Shown one piece after another: positions 1-11,674 of a stretch of 64,000 bases of DNA. Each line of letters opens with the position of its first letter. Positions within the stretch are counted from its first letter, which is position 1. Under the pieces are notes generated by a model. The model worked only from the letters and a program-made list of their open reading frames with translations, did no database searches and was not told the origin of the DNA. Source of the stretch: Pedobacter puniceum (lineage in GTDB: Bacteria; Bacteroidota; Bacteroidia; Sphingobacteriales; Sphingobacteriaceae); assembly GCF_009674685.1 (NCBI RefSeq), contig NZ_WKJI01000001.1:744001-808000 (forward strand). The letters are read 5' to 3'. A program made the translations under genes and the position numbers.

Positions 1-137
1 CATTTTCCGTCTACACTTCCTCTTTCAAAGAAGAAGAAAACAGATGCAGCTAACATAGCCATGTACCCTGTAAAGAAGGTAAAAGCAACTGGGTCATCCA
101 CTGGGATGGTTACCACGTTTAAAATTGTTGAAATCAT
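1..137 (-). CDS. Probable microbial rhodopsin (proteorhodopsin/xanthorhodopsin-like), N-terminal fragment cut by window edge
   Basis: Minus-strand translation from ATG at 137: MISTILNVVTIPVDDPVAFTFFTGYMAMLAASVFFFFERGSVDGKW; resembles helix A of bacterial rhodopsins (FW..MALLAATVFFFvER..V..KW). Confidence 0.55.
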   Translation of the reverse strand, partial: MISTILNVVTIPVDDPVAFTFFTGYMAMLAASVFFFFERGSVDGK

Positions 138-727
138 AAAATTTTGTTTAAGGTTTTATAATAATTGTTCAACAAAATTAAATACAAAAAGTTTTAATTG
201 TTTGATTTTTAGGTGTTTAATTTATTAACAAAATTTAGGTATTTTTTAAAAATGTGCCTTTTTGCCTATATAAAGCCTAATTGTAGCGGGGAATAATGTG
301 TAATTTTTACCTCAAAAATTTTCATAATAAGCTAAAATTATCTTTAAAATAGATGTCTTTGGTCTTTATTTTCAGTTGCCAACTGCCAGTTTTTTAGTTG
401 TGAGTTTCAAGTTCTGGGTGTAGAATTTCCTGTTTTTTACTTTTGAATTTTCCCTTTTCCCTTTTGAATTTTCCCTTTTTAACCAGAAAAGCCCATTCCA
501 TACTACTATCATCCGCCAGTCCGGTGCTTTGCTTAACTCCTCGTCCATTTTCCGCAAAAGCTCCAAATGTCCTGTGGGGTATCGCCCTCGCCCCGGTTTA
601 GTTGGGGTAGGGTTGGTGCTAAACGCAGCTAAAAGTTTAAAACCTTAGCTATTGGAAAAAGACTAACTGTTTGTAGTGAGAACTTCCTAAGGTTGCATCC
701 TCATTATTGTCTTTATCACATGATTAT

Positions 728-757
728 TATAGCCACGGGTTTAAACCTGTGGCTATA
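728..757. repeat. 30-bp near-perfect palindrome (REP-like) 14 bp outside the array end
   Basis: TATAGCCACGGGTTTAAACCTGTGGCTATA; 14 of 15 pairs are Watson-Crick, one is G/T. Confidence 0.75.
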
Positions 758-771
758 GAAACAATATGAGA

Positions 772-3700
772 ATTGTGATTTGCTTTCATTCTTTGAACTA
801 CTGATATTTACAACAATACCAAAGCGGACAACCTGTTTTAGACTTAGTTGTGATTTGCTTTCATTCTTTGAACTACTGATATTTACAACAACAAACTGCT
901 CATCTATAATATCTGTTGCTGAGTTGTGATTTGCTTTCATTCTTTGAACTACTGATATTTACAACAACGTTAGCATACGTTCTGCTACTGCAAGTCCGTT
1001 GTGATTTGCTTTCATTCTTTGAACTACTGATATTTACAACAACACAGCTTTCGTTTTGTGTGCAAGTGCAAGTGTTGTGATTTGCTTTCATTCTTTGAAC
1101 TACTGATATTTACAACAACTGAATCTGCGCAAAGAAAGTTAAGCTATTAGTTGTGATTTGCTTTCATTCTTTGAACTACTGATATTTACAACAACGTACT
1201 CTCTTTATGCCGTACTCTTTATTCTGTTGTGATTTGCTTTCATTCTTTGAACTACTGATATTTACAACAACGGACAACCTGTAAACGGTTTTCCTCCTTC
1301 GGTTGTGATTTGCTTTCATTCTTTGAACTACTGATATTTACAACAACGGTGGTAAAACTGGTGTTAGTGGTGAGGTTGTTGTGATTTGCTTTCATTCTTT
1401 GAACTACTGATATTTACAACAACCCGAGTTCCTCCCCTTGTTTCTTTTTTATTGTTGTGATTTGCTTTCATTCTTTGAACTACTGATATTTACAACAACT
1501 TATATTAGAAGCACTAATGTAGCCTTGCTGTTGTGATTTGCTTTCATTCTTTGAACTACTGATATTTACAACAACTCTAAAATCGCCAGCGATGCGGTCG
1601 TTTTGTTGTGATTTGCTTTCATTCTTTGAACTACTGATATTTACAACAACCTCTAAAATCGCCAGCGATGCGGTCATTCTGTTGTGATTTGCTTTCATTC
1701 TTTGAACTACTGATATTTACAACAACGGTTTTGTTTTCTGATGTTTCTTGTTGAAGGTTGTGATTTGCTTTCATTCTTTGAACTACTGATATTTACAACA
1801 ACTTTCCAATTGACTTTAAGTTTCGCGGTAGCGTTGTGATTTGCTTTCATTCTTTGAACTACTGATATTTACAACAACCCAAACAGTTATAACATAGCAA
1901 AAGAATTTGTTGTGATTTGCTTTCATTCTTTGAACTACTGATATTTACAACAACAAAAGAAAGCGGATTACAGTTATCAAAGCAGTTGTGATTTGCTTTC
2001 ATTCTTTGAACTACTGATATTTACAACAACTTTTAAAGCTGTAAGGGTTTGGGGTGGTTTGTTGTGATTTGCTTTCATTCTTTGAACTACTGATATTTAC
2101 AACAACTTTATGTCCTGTAAGCAAACTTAACGAGGCGTTGTGATTTGCTTTCATTCTTTGAACTACTGATATTTACAACAACAACATCTAGTTTGTTGTT
2201 TAGGAATTTACCGTTGTGATTTGCTTTCATTCTTTGAACTACTGATATTTACAACAACCAGCTTGCACCTCTTCCAATACCAATCCCCGTTGTGATTTGC
2301 TTTCATTCTTTGAACTACTGATATTTACAACAACAACATCTAGTTTGTTGTTTAGGAATTTACCGTTGTGATTTGCTTTCATTCTTTGAACTACTGATAT
2401 TTACAACAACTGTAGGGCTTTGGAGCGGTAATCGGCTGAAGTTGTGATTTGCTTTCATTCTTTGAACTACTGATATTTACAACAACAAATAACAAGGCAT
2501 TACAACGTAGGAACTCGTTGTGATTTGCTTTCATTCTTTGAACTACTGATATTTACAACAACACATTTTTTCCTGCAATTCGGCAATGTTTAGTTGTGAT
2601 TTGCTTTCATTCTTTGAACTACTGATATTTACAACAACGGCTCTTTCTTTGGTGTTGCAAGCACCTAGTTGTGATTTGCTTTCATTCTTTGAACTACTGA
2701 TATTTACAACAACTCTCGGTAAGGGCTTTTTAAAACCATCAATGTTGTGATTTGCTTTCATTCTTTGAACTACTGATATTTACAACAACCTCTAAAATCG
2801 CCAGCGATGCGGTCATTTTGTTGTGATTTGCTTTCATTCTTTGAACTACTGATATTTACAACAACTAATAACTCTAAGTTACCTGCTTCCCTACTGTTGT
2901 GATTTGCTTTCATTCTTTGAACTACTGATATTTACAACAACTTTTAACTCGGCCTTACTTTGTGGATCTATGTTGTGATTTGCTTTCATTCTTTGAACTA
3001 CTGATATTTACAACAACAACGAGGATTAATAATACTGTTTACACCAAAACGTTGTGATTTGCTTTCATTCTTTGAACTACTGATATTTACAACAACAAAT
3101 AACAAGGCATTACAGCGTAGGAACTCGTTGTGATTTGCTTTCATTCTTTGAACTACTGATATTTACAACAACATCCGTTTGAAACATCGGTATACTTTCC
3201 GTGTTGTGATTTGCTTTCATTCTTTGAACTACTGATATTTACAACAACTTGGGCTTTGTTTTTGTGCATTTCGTTTCCGTTGTGATTTGCTTTCATTCTT
3301 TGAACTACTGATATTTACAACAACGTTGTAAGAAATGCTTATAGGCAAATTACTGTTGTGATTTGCTTTCATTCTTTGAACTACTGATATTTACAACAAC
3401 AATAGTAATCATAGAAGACACTGTTTACAAGTTGTGATTTGCTTTCATTCTTTGAACTACTGATATTTACAACAACTTGAAGACGCTCTACTTTGTCCAT
3501 GTTATCGTTGTGATTTGCTTTCATTCTTTGAACTACTGATATTTACAACAACGCCCCAGCGGTAACTGTTTTAGTTTCATCGTTGTGATTTGCTTTCATT
3601 CTTTGAACTACTGATATTTACAACAACGTGTCCTATAATACAAGACTCTAAACCTGTGTTGTGATTTGCTTTCATTCTTTGAACTACTGATATTTACAAC

Positions 3701-6700
3701 AACGCAGAGTTATTCAATCTTGTAGCATCGTTAGTTGTGATTTGCTTTCATTCTTTGAACTACTGATATTTACAACAACCTAATCTGTCTTGTACAGACC
3801 TAGAGTCTAGTTGTGATTTGCTTTCATTCTTTGAACTACTGATATTTACAACAACATAGAACTACAGCTATATATTATACAGACAGTTGTGATTTGCTTT
3901 CATTCTTTGAACTACTGATATTTACAACAACCCACCAAGTCCTCTGGGTAGTCTTCATTATGTTGTGATTTGCTTTCATTCTTTGAACTACTGATATTTA
4001 CAACAACTACGTATAATTTATTTGGAGCTGAAACTATGTTGTGATTTGCTTTCATTCTTTGAACTACTGATATTTACAACAACTCATAAAGCTATGGCAG
4101 TACTTTACAGACCGTTGTGATTTGCTTTCATTCTTTGAACTACTGATATTTACAACAACCAAATTTACCTTTAAGATTAAAACCCCTTGGTTGTGATTTG
4201 CTTTCATTCTTTGAACTACTGATATTTACAACAACTTATGAAGGTTTTCCTGTAATTAGACATTGGTTGTGATTTGCTTTCATTCTTTGAACTACTGATA
4301 TTTACAACAACACAAAGAATTGGCACATGGTAGCCTCCATTGTTGTGATTTGCTTTCATTCTTTGAACTACTGATATTTACAACAACTACAGTTACTACC
4401 GTACCATTTTGTACATTGTTGTGATTTGCTTTCATTCTTTGAACTACTGATATTTACAACAACCACTTGGGAAAGGCTCTACTGGTGTAAATGGTTGTGA
4501 TTTGCTTTCATTCTTTGAACTACTGATATTTACAACAACCACGCAATAAAAATGGCTTTCTTTTCTGTTGTTGTGATTTGCTTTCATTCTTTGAACTACT
4601 GATATTTACAACAACTGGTAATGGTTTTCATCCTACTACCGGGCGGTTGTGATTTGCTTTCATTCTTTGAACTACTGATATTTACAACAACTGGGTGGTA
4701 CTTCTGGCAGCTCTTGCCGGCGTTGTGATTTGCTTTCATTCTTTGAACTACTGATATTTACAACAACTTGTTTATTGATATTCTTTTGTTCTTGGCTGTT
4801 GTGATTTGCTTTCATTCTTTGAACTACTGATATTTACAACAACCAGCCTTTAACCTTTTTACCTCATCCACATGTTGTGATTTGCTTTCATTCTTTGAAC
4901 TACTGATATTTACAACAACAAAGTCAGGAGACCTGCCTAATCGCTCTTTGTTGTGATTTGCTTTCATTCTTTGAACTACTGATATTTACAACAACAAAGT
5001 CAGGAGACCTGCCTAATCGCTCTTTGTTGTGATTTGCTTTCATTCTTTGAACTACTGATATTTACAACAACAAATCAATCTATTTGCTGGCTCTGATTTG
5101 TTGTGATTTGCTTTCATTCTTTGAACTACTGATATTTACAACAACGCATAAAGTCGTTAAATGCTTCTTTGGATTGTTGTGATTTGCTTTCATTCTTTGA
5201 ACTACTGATATTTACAACAACTATCAATCCAGAAGGAAAGACTGTTTATTCGTTGTGATTTGCTTTCATTCTTTGAACTACTGATATTTACAACAACGAA
5301 CTTCGCTGATTACTACAGGGTTCGAATGTTGTGATTTGCTTTCATTCTTTGAACTACTGATATTTACAACAACCAACATACGCTATAGAATGTTGAGTCA
5401 CAGGTTGTGATTTGCTTTCATTCTTTGAACTACTGATATTTACAACAACTAACGTAATTGTTACCAATCCTCTGTTTGTGTTGTGATTTGCTTTCATTCT
5501 TTGAACTACTGATATTTACAACAACTGTTTAAGTATCCTGATGTTTCCTTTTGATGTTGTGATTTGCTTTCATTCTTTGAACTACTGATATTTACAACAA
5601 CCAATATAAGAGTTAACAACGTTAATAATAGGTTGTGATTTGCTTTCATTCTTTGAACTACTGATATTTACAACAACTTGGTTGGCAATCATCCACATAG
5701 GTATTAAGTTGTGATTTGCTTTCATTCTTTGAACTACTGATATTTACAACAACCACGCAATACCAACTCTTTTTGTTTGCTCTGTTGTGATTTGCTTTCA
5801 TTCTTTGAACTACTGATATTTACAACAACATGTTGCGTATTAGGCTCATCAAGAAGTCTGTTGTGATTTGCTTTCATTCTTTGAACTACTGATATTTACA
5901 ACAACTGTAACATCTTTATGTAAAAGCTTTACATCGTTGTGATTTGCTTTCATTCTTTGAACTACTGATATTTACAACAACTTTTATTTGCCTATCTAAT
6001 GCTTGTTGTGTGTTGTGATTTGCTTTCATTCTTTGAACTACTGATATTTACAACAACGGTGGCGGAATTGGTAGACGCTGGGAGTGTGTTGTGATTTGCT
6101 TTCATTCTTTGAACTACTGATATTTACAACAACTCAGGGCTTATTGGTTTAACAGAGTCAAGCGTTGTGATTTGCTTTCATTCTTTGAACTACTGATATT
6201 TACAACAACCATTATGAGGCAAGTAGAGCGAGATTTGGTGTTGTGATTTGCTTTCATTCTTTGAACTACTGATATTTACAACAACGGTATATCATCTAAA
6301 ACCTTGTATAACATTGTTGTGATTTGCTTTCATTCTTTGAACTACTGATATTTACAACAACGGTATATCATCTAAAACCTTGTATAACATTGTTGTGATT
6401 TGCTTTCATTCTTTGAACTACTGATATTTACAACAACGATTATCCTTTATGTATTTGTTCAATTAGTGTTGTGATTTGCTTTCATTCTTTGAACTACTGA
6501 TATTTACAACAACAAAACTTTAGCAAATAGGTTTAAAAAAGGTGTTGTGATTTGCTTTCATTCTTTGAACTACTGATATTTACAACAACTATACATGAAT
6601 ACAACCCTATTGAAAGGTAGTTGTGATTTGCTTTCATTCTTTGAACTACTGATATTTACAACAACTTGATTGATGAGGTAAAAGAAAAAGGTTGTGTTGT

Positions 6701-9700
6701 GATTTGCTTTCATTCTTTGAACTACTGATATTTACAACAACTAAATTCTTAATTGTTACTTGCTGCGTAAGTTGTGATTTGCTTTCATTCTTTGAACTAC
6801 TGATATTTACAACAACATGATTGACCTTGACCGGTAATTTCAATCCGTTGTGATTTGCTTTCATTCTTTGAACTACTGATATTTACAACAACCAGGCCCT
6901 TTAATTGCTGCAATGGAATAGTGTTGTGATTTGCTTTCATTCTTTGAACTACTGATATTTACAACAACAATGGCTTCTTCTACGGTACCATCTTTATGGT
7001 TGTGATTTGCTTTCATTCTTTGAACTACTGATATTTACAACAACACCAGTGCATAAGCTTGATGAGAGCATTTTGTTGTGATTTGCTTTCATTCTTTGAA
7101 CTACTGATATTTACAACAACATAAAAACTCTTCTTCATTACTGGCGTTTCGTTGTGATTTGCTTTCATTCTTTGAACTACTGATATTTACAACAACTTCT
7201 AGGGAATTTATTTGAAGGTATCAAGTGTTGTGATTTGCTTTCATTCTTTGAACTACTGATATTTACAACAACCAAAATCATATAATATAACAGGCTTAGG
7301 CTGTTGTGATTTGCTTTCATTCTTTGAACTACTGATATTTACAACAACTAAAAGACATCGAAAACAAAATAGATAAAAGTTGTGATTTGCTTTCATTCTT
7401 TGAACTACTGATATTTACAACAACATCGAAGCGATGGACAAAATCTCTAAATCTGTTGTGATTTGCTTTCATTCTTTGAACTACTGATATTTACAACAAC
7501 TGTCAATCTAAAAGCAGCATCCAAATCCCTGTTGTGATTTGCTTTCATTCTTTGAACTACTGATATTTACAACAACAAATCTGCTTTTGCTACAGGAGCA
7601 CAAGCAGTTGTGATTTGCTTTCATTCTTTGAACTACTGATATTTACAACAACTATTTTCTGGGTTAACAAATAAAGAGTATAGTTGTGATTTGCTTTCAT
7701 TCTTTGAACTACTGATATTTACAACAACTAAAGCCCTGGCATCTTCATTGGGTACATCGTTGTGATTTGCTTTCATTCTTTGAACTACTGATATTTACAA
7801 CAACTAATTTTATATTGATTAATACATTTTAATTGTTGTGATTTGCTTTCATTCTTTGAACTACTGATATTTACAACAACAGCTTAATGAAAATGTAACA
7901 AAATCCTCGGTTGTGATTTGCTTTCATTCTTTGAACTACTGATATTTACAACAACCAATGGTTCTAAAACCTTTTTGCGGTAAGGGTTGTGATTTGCTTT
8001 CATTCTTTGAACTACTGATATTTACAACAACCGGTTTTCTTTTCAGAGTTAGACTGAATTTGTTGTGATTTGCTTTCATTCTTTGAACTACTGATATTTA
8101 CAACAACTACACCCATACACAACCAAAATAAATGATAGTTGTGATTTGCTTTCATTCTTTGAACTACTGATATTTACAACAACTATCCGTTAAATCTACC
8201 CTACCACCTTTAAGTTGTGATTTGCTTTCATTCTTTGAACTACTGATATTTACAACAACGGTTACCGCTATTATGCGCCCACGCAATCCGTTGTGATTTG
8301 CTTTCATTCTTTGAACTACTGATATTTACAACAACTTAATCTATGGTTTTGAAACATTCTACATGTTGTGATTTGCTTTCATTCTTTGAACTACTGATAT
8401 TTACAACAACTTCTTTCTTTAGCTCAGCTATTCTTTGTTTGTTGTGATTTGCTTTCATTCTTTGAACTACTGATATTTACAACAACTATCGTTCCTTATT
8501 TTCGATTTGTCCGAATGTTGTGATTTGCTTTCATTCTTTGAACTACTGATATTTACAACAACTGTAATTTGATTTTCTTCTATCTCAACTTTGTTGTGAT
8601 TTGCTTTCATTCTTTGAACTACTGATATTTACAACAACGTAACCTTCTAAGCCGGCAAGATTGTTTCCGTTGTGATTTGCTTTCATTCTTTGAACTACTG
8701 ATATTTACAACAACGCAACATTAGCTAATAACAAAGAAGAAGCTGTTGTGATTTGCTTTCATTCTTTGAACTACTGATATTTACAACAACCTTACTTTAT
8801 CTAACCAGGCTATGGCAGCGGTTGTGATTTGCTTTCATTCTTTGAACTACTGATATTTACAACAACTTTTCCAGAGTTTAAATCATCAGATAGTGAGTTG
8901 TGATTTGCTTTCATTCTTTGAACTACTGATATTTACAACAACACTTTCTTTGGGTGTGCTGTATCTGGTGTAGTTGTGATTTGCTTTCATTCTTTGAACT
9001 ACTGATATTTACAACAACTGCTAAAGGCAAGGAATTAACATCAACCTCGTTGTGATTTGCTTTCATTCTTTGAACTACTGATATTTACAACAACGTAAAA
9101 AAGCTTCGCATGCGGTGGCTATGGGTTGTGATTTGCTTTCATTCTTTGAACTACTGATATTTACAACAACAAAACCGCCTGAATTAGCATCGTAAACAGT
9201 GTTGTGATTTGCTTTCATTCTTTGAACTACTGATATTTACAACAACTCCAACTTTAAATGATGTGGCTACATATAGGTTGTGATTTGCTTTCATTCTTTG
9301 AACTACTGATATTTACAACAACAAATGTCAGTTGCACTTGCTCCACCTCCAGGTTGTGATTTGCTTTCATTCTTTGAACTACTGATATTTACAACAACAC
9401 ATGTCACCAAATTATGAACATATGGTGAGTTGTGATTTGCTTTCATTCTTTGAACTACTGATATTTACAACAACCTTATGCTGATAAGGCCCAATCGAAT
9501 CTTGTTGTGATTTGCTTTCATTCTTTGAACTACTGATATTTACAACAACGTATGTTGAAGTAAGCGTTTTAACTATTGAGTTGTGATTTGCTTTCATTCT
9601 TTGAACTACTGATATTTACAACAACGCTGTCTATCTCTTTACCAAAGGCTGTGGCGTTGTGATTTGCTTTCATTCTTTGAACTACTGATATTTACAACAA

Positions 9701-11220
9701 CAGAATGGACATTATTAAAAAATAATAATGAGTTGTGATTTGCTTTCATTCTTTGAACTACTGATATTTACAACAACTTTCAATTTGCATTTGCAATTTA
9801 TCAGCAAGTTGTGATTTGCTTTCATTCTTTGAACTACTGATATTTACAACAACCTGAATACTTAACTAACACTAATTCAGATGGTTGTGATTTGCTTTCA
9901 TTCTTTGAACTACTGATATTTACAACAACATCCGCCCTGGTTTGCAACTTCATCCCATTGTTGTGATTTGCTTTCATTCTTTGAACTACTGATATTTACA
10001 ACAACACATTATCAGATTAAACTAGGTAAAGGATTGTTGTGATTTGCTTTCATTCTTTGAACTACTGATATTTACAACAACGTTAATAGTTGATGAAAGG
10101 GAGGCGGATATGTTGTGATTTGCTTTCATTCTTTGAACTACTGATATTTACAACAACAAATAGTGTTAATATTACTGCTTCCCACATGTTGTGATTTGCT
10201 TTCATTCTTTGAACTACTGATATTTACAACAACCTTTTATGACGCTAACACTGTTGTTTCTAAGTTGTGATTTGCTTTCATTCTTTGAACTACTGATATT
10301 TACAACAACAAAGTATAAAAGAGATGCCTATAGCTCTTGTTGTGATTTGCTTTCATTCTTTGAACTACTGATATTTACAACAACTGATTTTTCTATTCAG
10401 GCATCTCAAAATAGGTTGTGATTTGCTTTCATTCTTTGAACTACTGATATTTACAACAACAGTTTTACCCAAAGTATTATTGTATTGTTCGTTGTGATTT
10501 GCTTTCATTCTTTGAACTACTGATATTTACAACAACTTCCACAGGCTAAGCAAGTTTCATCCGCAAGTTGTGATTTGCTTTCATTCTTTGAACTACTGAT
10601 ATTTACAACAACTAGGCATGCCTTTACCCACACCCATATCTAGTTGTGATTTGCTTTCATTCTTTGAACTACTGATATTTACAACAACCCCAACCCAAGT
10701 ATCACCATAGCCAAAAGCGTTGTGATTTGCTTTCATTCTTTGAACTACTGATATTTACAACAACCCTCGCTTAGTTGGTGGCGAAGAGATAGAGGTTGTG
10801 ATTTGCTTTCATTCTTTGAACTACTGATATTTACAACAACGGATTTTCATTTACGTAATTGTTTTTTAGGGTTGTGATTTGCTTTCATTCTTTGAACTAC
10901 TGATATTTACAACAACGCTGTTGTGAAAATGTCGGTGGCAATTACTGTTGTGATTTGCTTTCATTCTTTGAACTACTGATATTTACAACAACTTGTTATT
11001 TTGAAGTTGTCGAAGCCGTAGTGTTGTGATTTGCTTTCATTCTTTGAACTACTGATATTTACAACAACTTCTTTATTTCGGTTGTGTGTGGTTATGCCGT
11101 TGTGATTTGCTTTCATTCTTTGAACTACTGATATTTACAACAACGAAATTTCATCCCAAACAATATGATTTCCTGTTGTGATTTGCTTTCATTCTTTGAA
11201 CTACTGATATTTACAACAAC
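772..11220 (+). CRISPR. Type II-C CRISPR array, 138 repeats (46 bp) and 137 spacers (mostly 29-31 bp) by manual count
   Basis: Repeat GTTGTGATTTGCTTTCATTCTTTGAACTACTGATATTTACAACAAC at about 76-bp period. First copy (772-817) differs at both terminal bases; the others appear identical by eye. Orientation assigned from complementarity to the tracrRNA. Confidence 0.99.
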
Positions 11221-11273
11221 ATACCTTGGTTTAAAAAATTGTAAATCAGTATTTTAAATGTAAAATCAGGAAT

Positions 11274-11309
11274 AAAAAAATCCGGTCAGTTTATCTTCCG
11301 GATTTTTTT
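11274..11309. terminator. Bidirectional intrinsic terminator between array and cas2
   Basis: AAAAAAATCCGG - 12-nt loop - CCGGATTTTTTT, perfect 12-bp stem with A/T tracts on both sides. Confidence 0.8.
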
Positions 11310-11341
11310 ATGTTCAATTTTTTTCTTGCTATCAACTTGCT

Positions 11342-11671
11342 TTAAAATAATTCTAATTGCTGTGGGGTACTAGGTAGGTTCTTTTCTTCCTTACCGTAAA
11401 ACAATTCCATCATTCCAAATTGCTTATCAGTAACGGTCATGATACCTATATGTCCTTTAGCTGGAAGTAGGTTTTTCACCCTTTTTATATGTACTTCCGC
11501 ATTTTCTCGGCTACTACAATGCCGTAAATAAATAGAAAATTGAAACATAGTAAAGCCATCTCGCATGATGTCTTTTCTAAAGCGAGTATAAATCTGCCTT
11601 TCTTTTTTAGTCTCAGTAGGCAAATCAAAAAATACCAATATCCACAAAACGCGATATTGGTTTAAGCGCAT
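11342..11671 (-). CDS. cas2: CRISPR-associated endonuclease Cas2
   Basis: 109 aa, RVLWILVFFDLPTETKKERQIYTRFRKDIMRDGFTMFQFSIYLRHC, Cas2 fold motif, adjacent to cas1. Confidence 0.96.
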   Translation of the reverse strand: MRLNQYRVLWILVFFDLPTETKKERQIYTRFRKDIMRDGFTMFQFSIYLRHCSSRENAEVHIKRVKNLLPAKGHIGIMTVTDKQFGMMELFYGKEEKNLPSTPQQLELF

Positions 11672-11674
11672 TTC

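Noticed and set aside
372-566. 64-aa minus-strand ORF containing KRENSKGKRENSKVKN
   Set aside because: No family recognised, non-ATG start, ends in a short direct DNA repeat (CTTTTGAATTTTCCCTTTT twice); probably a decayed fragment.
772-817. Promoter inside the CRISPR repeat (TTTG ... TATTTAC)
   Set aside because: Only a partial match to TAnnTTTG with 22-bp spacing; repeat-internal transcription is plausible for II-C, but the sequence alone does not support it.
818-1301. Shared 11-mer GGACAACCTGT between the spacers at 818-846 and 1272-1301
   Set aside because: Match is short and not aligned to the same spacer position; possibly two sites in one phage, but not enough to claim.
716-10421. ORFs in the track at 716, 900, 1480, 2543, 6646, 9412 (minus) and 10239 (plus) with repeated peptide MKANHN...VVVNISSSKNESKSQ or CDLLSFFELLIFTTT
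   Set aside because: These are translations of the CRISPR repeat, not genes.
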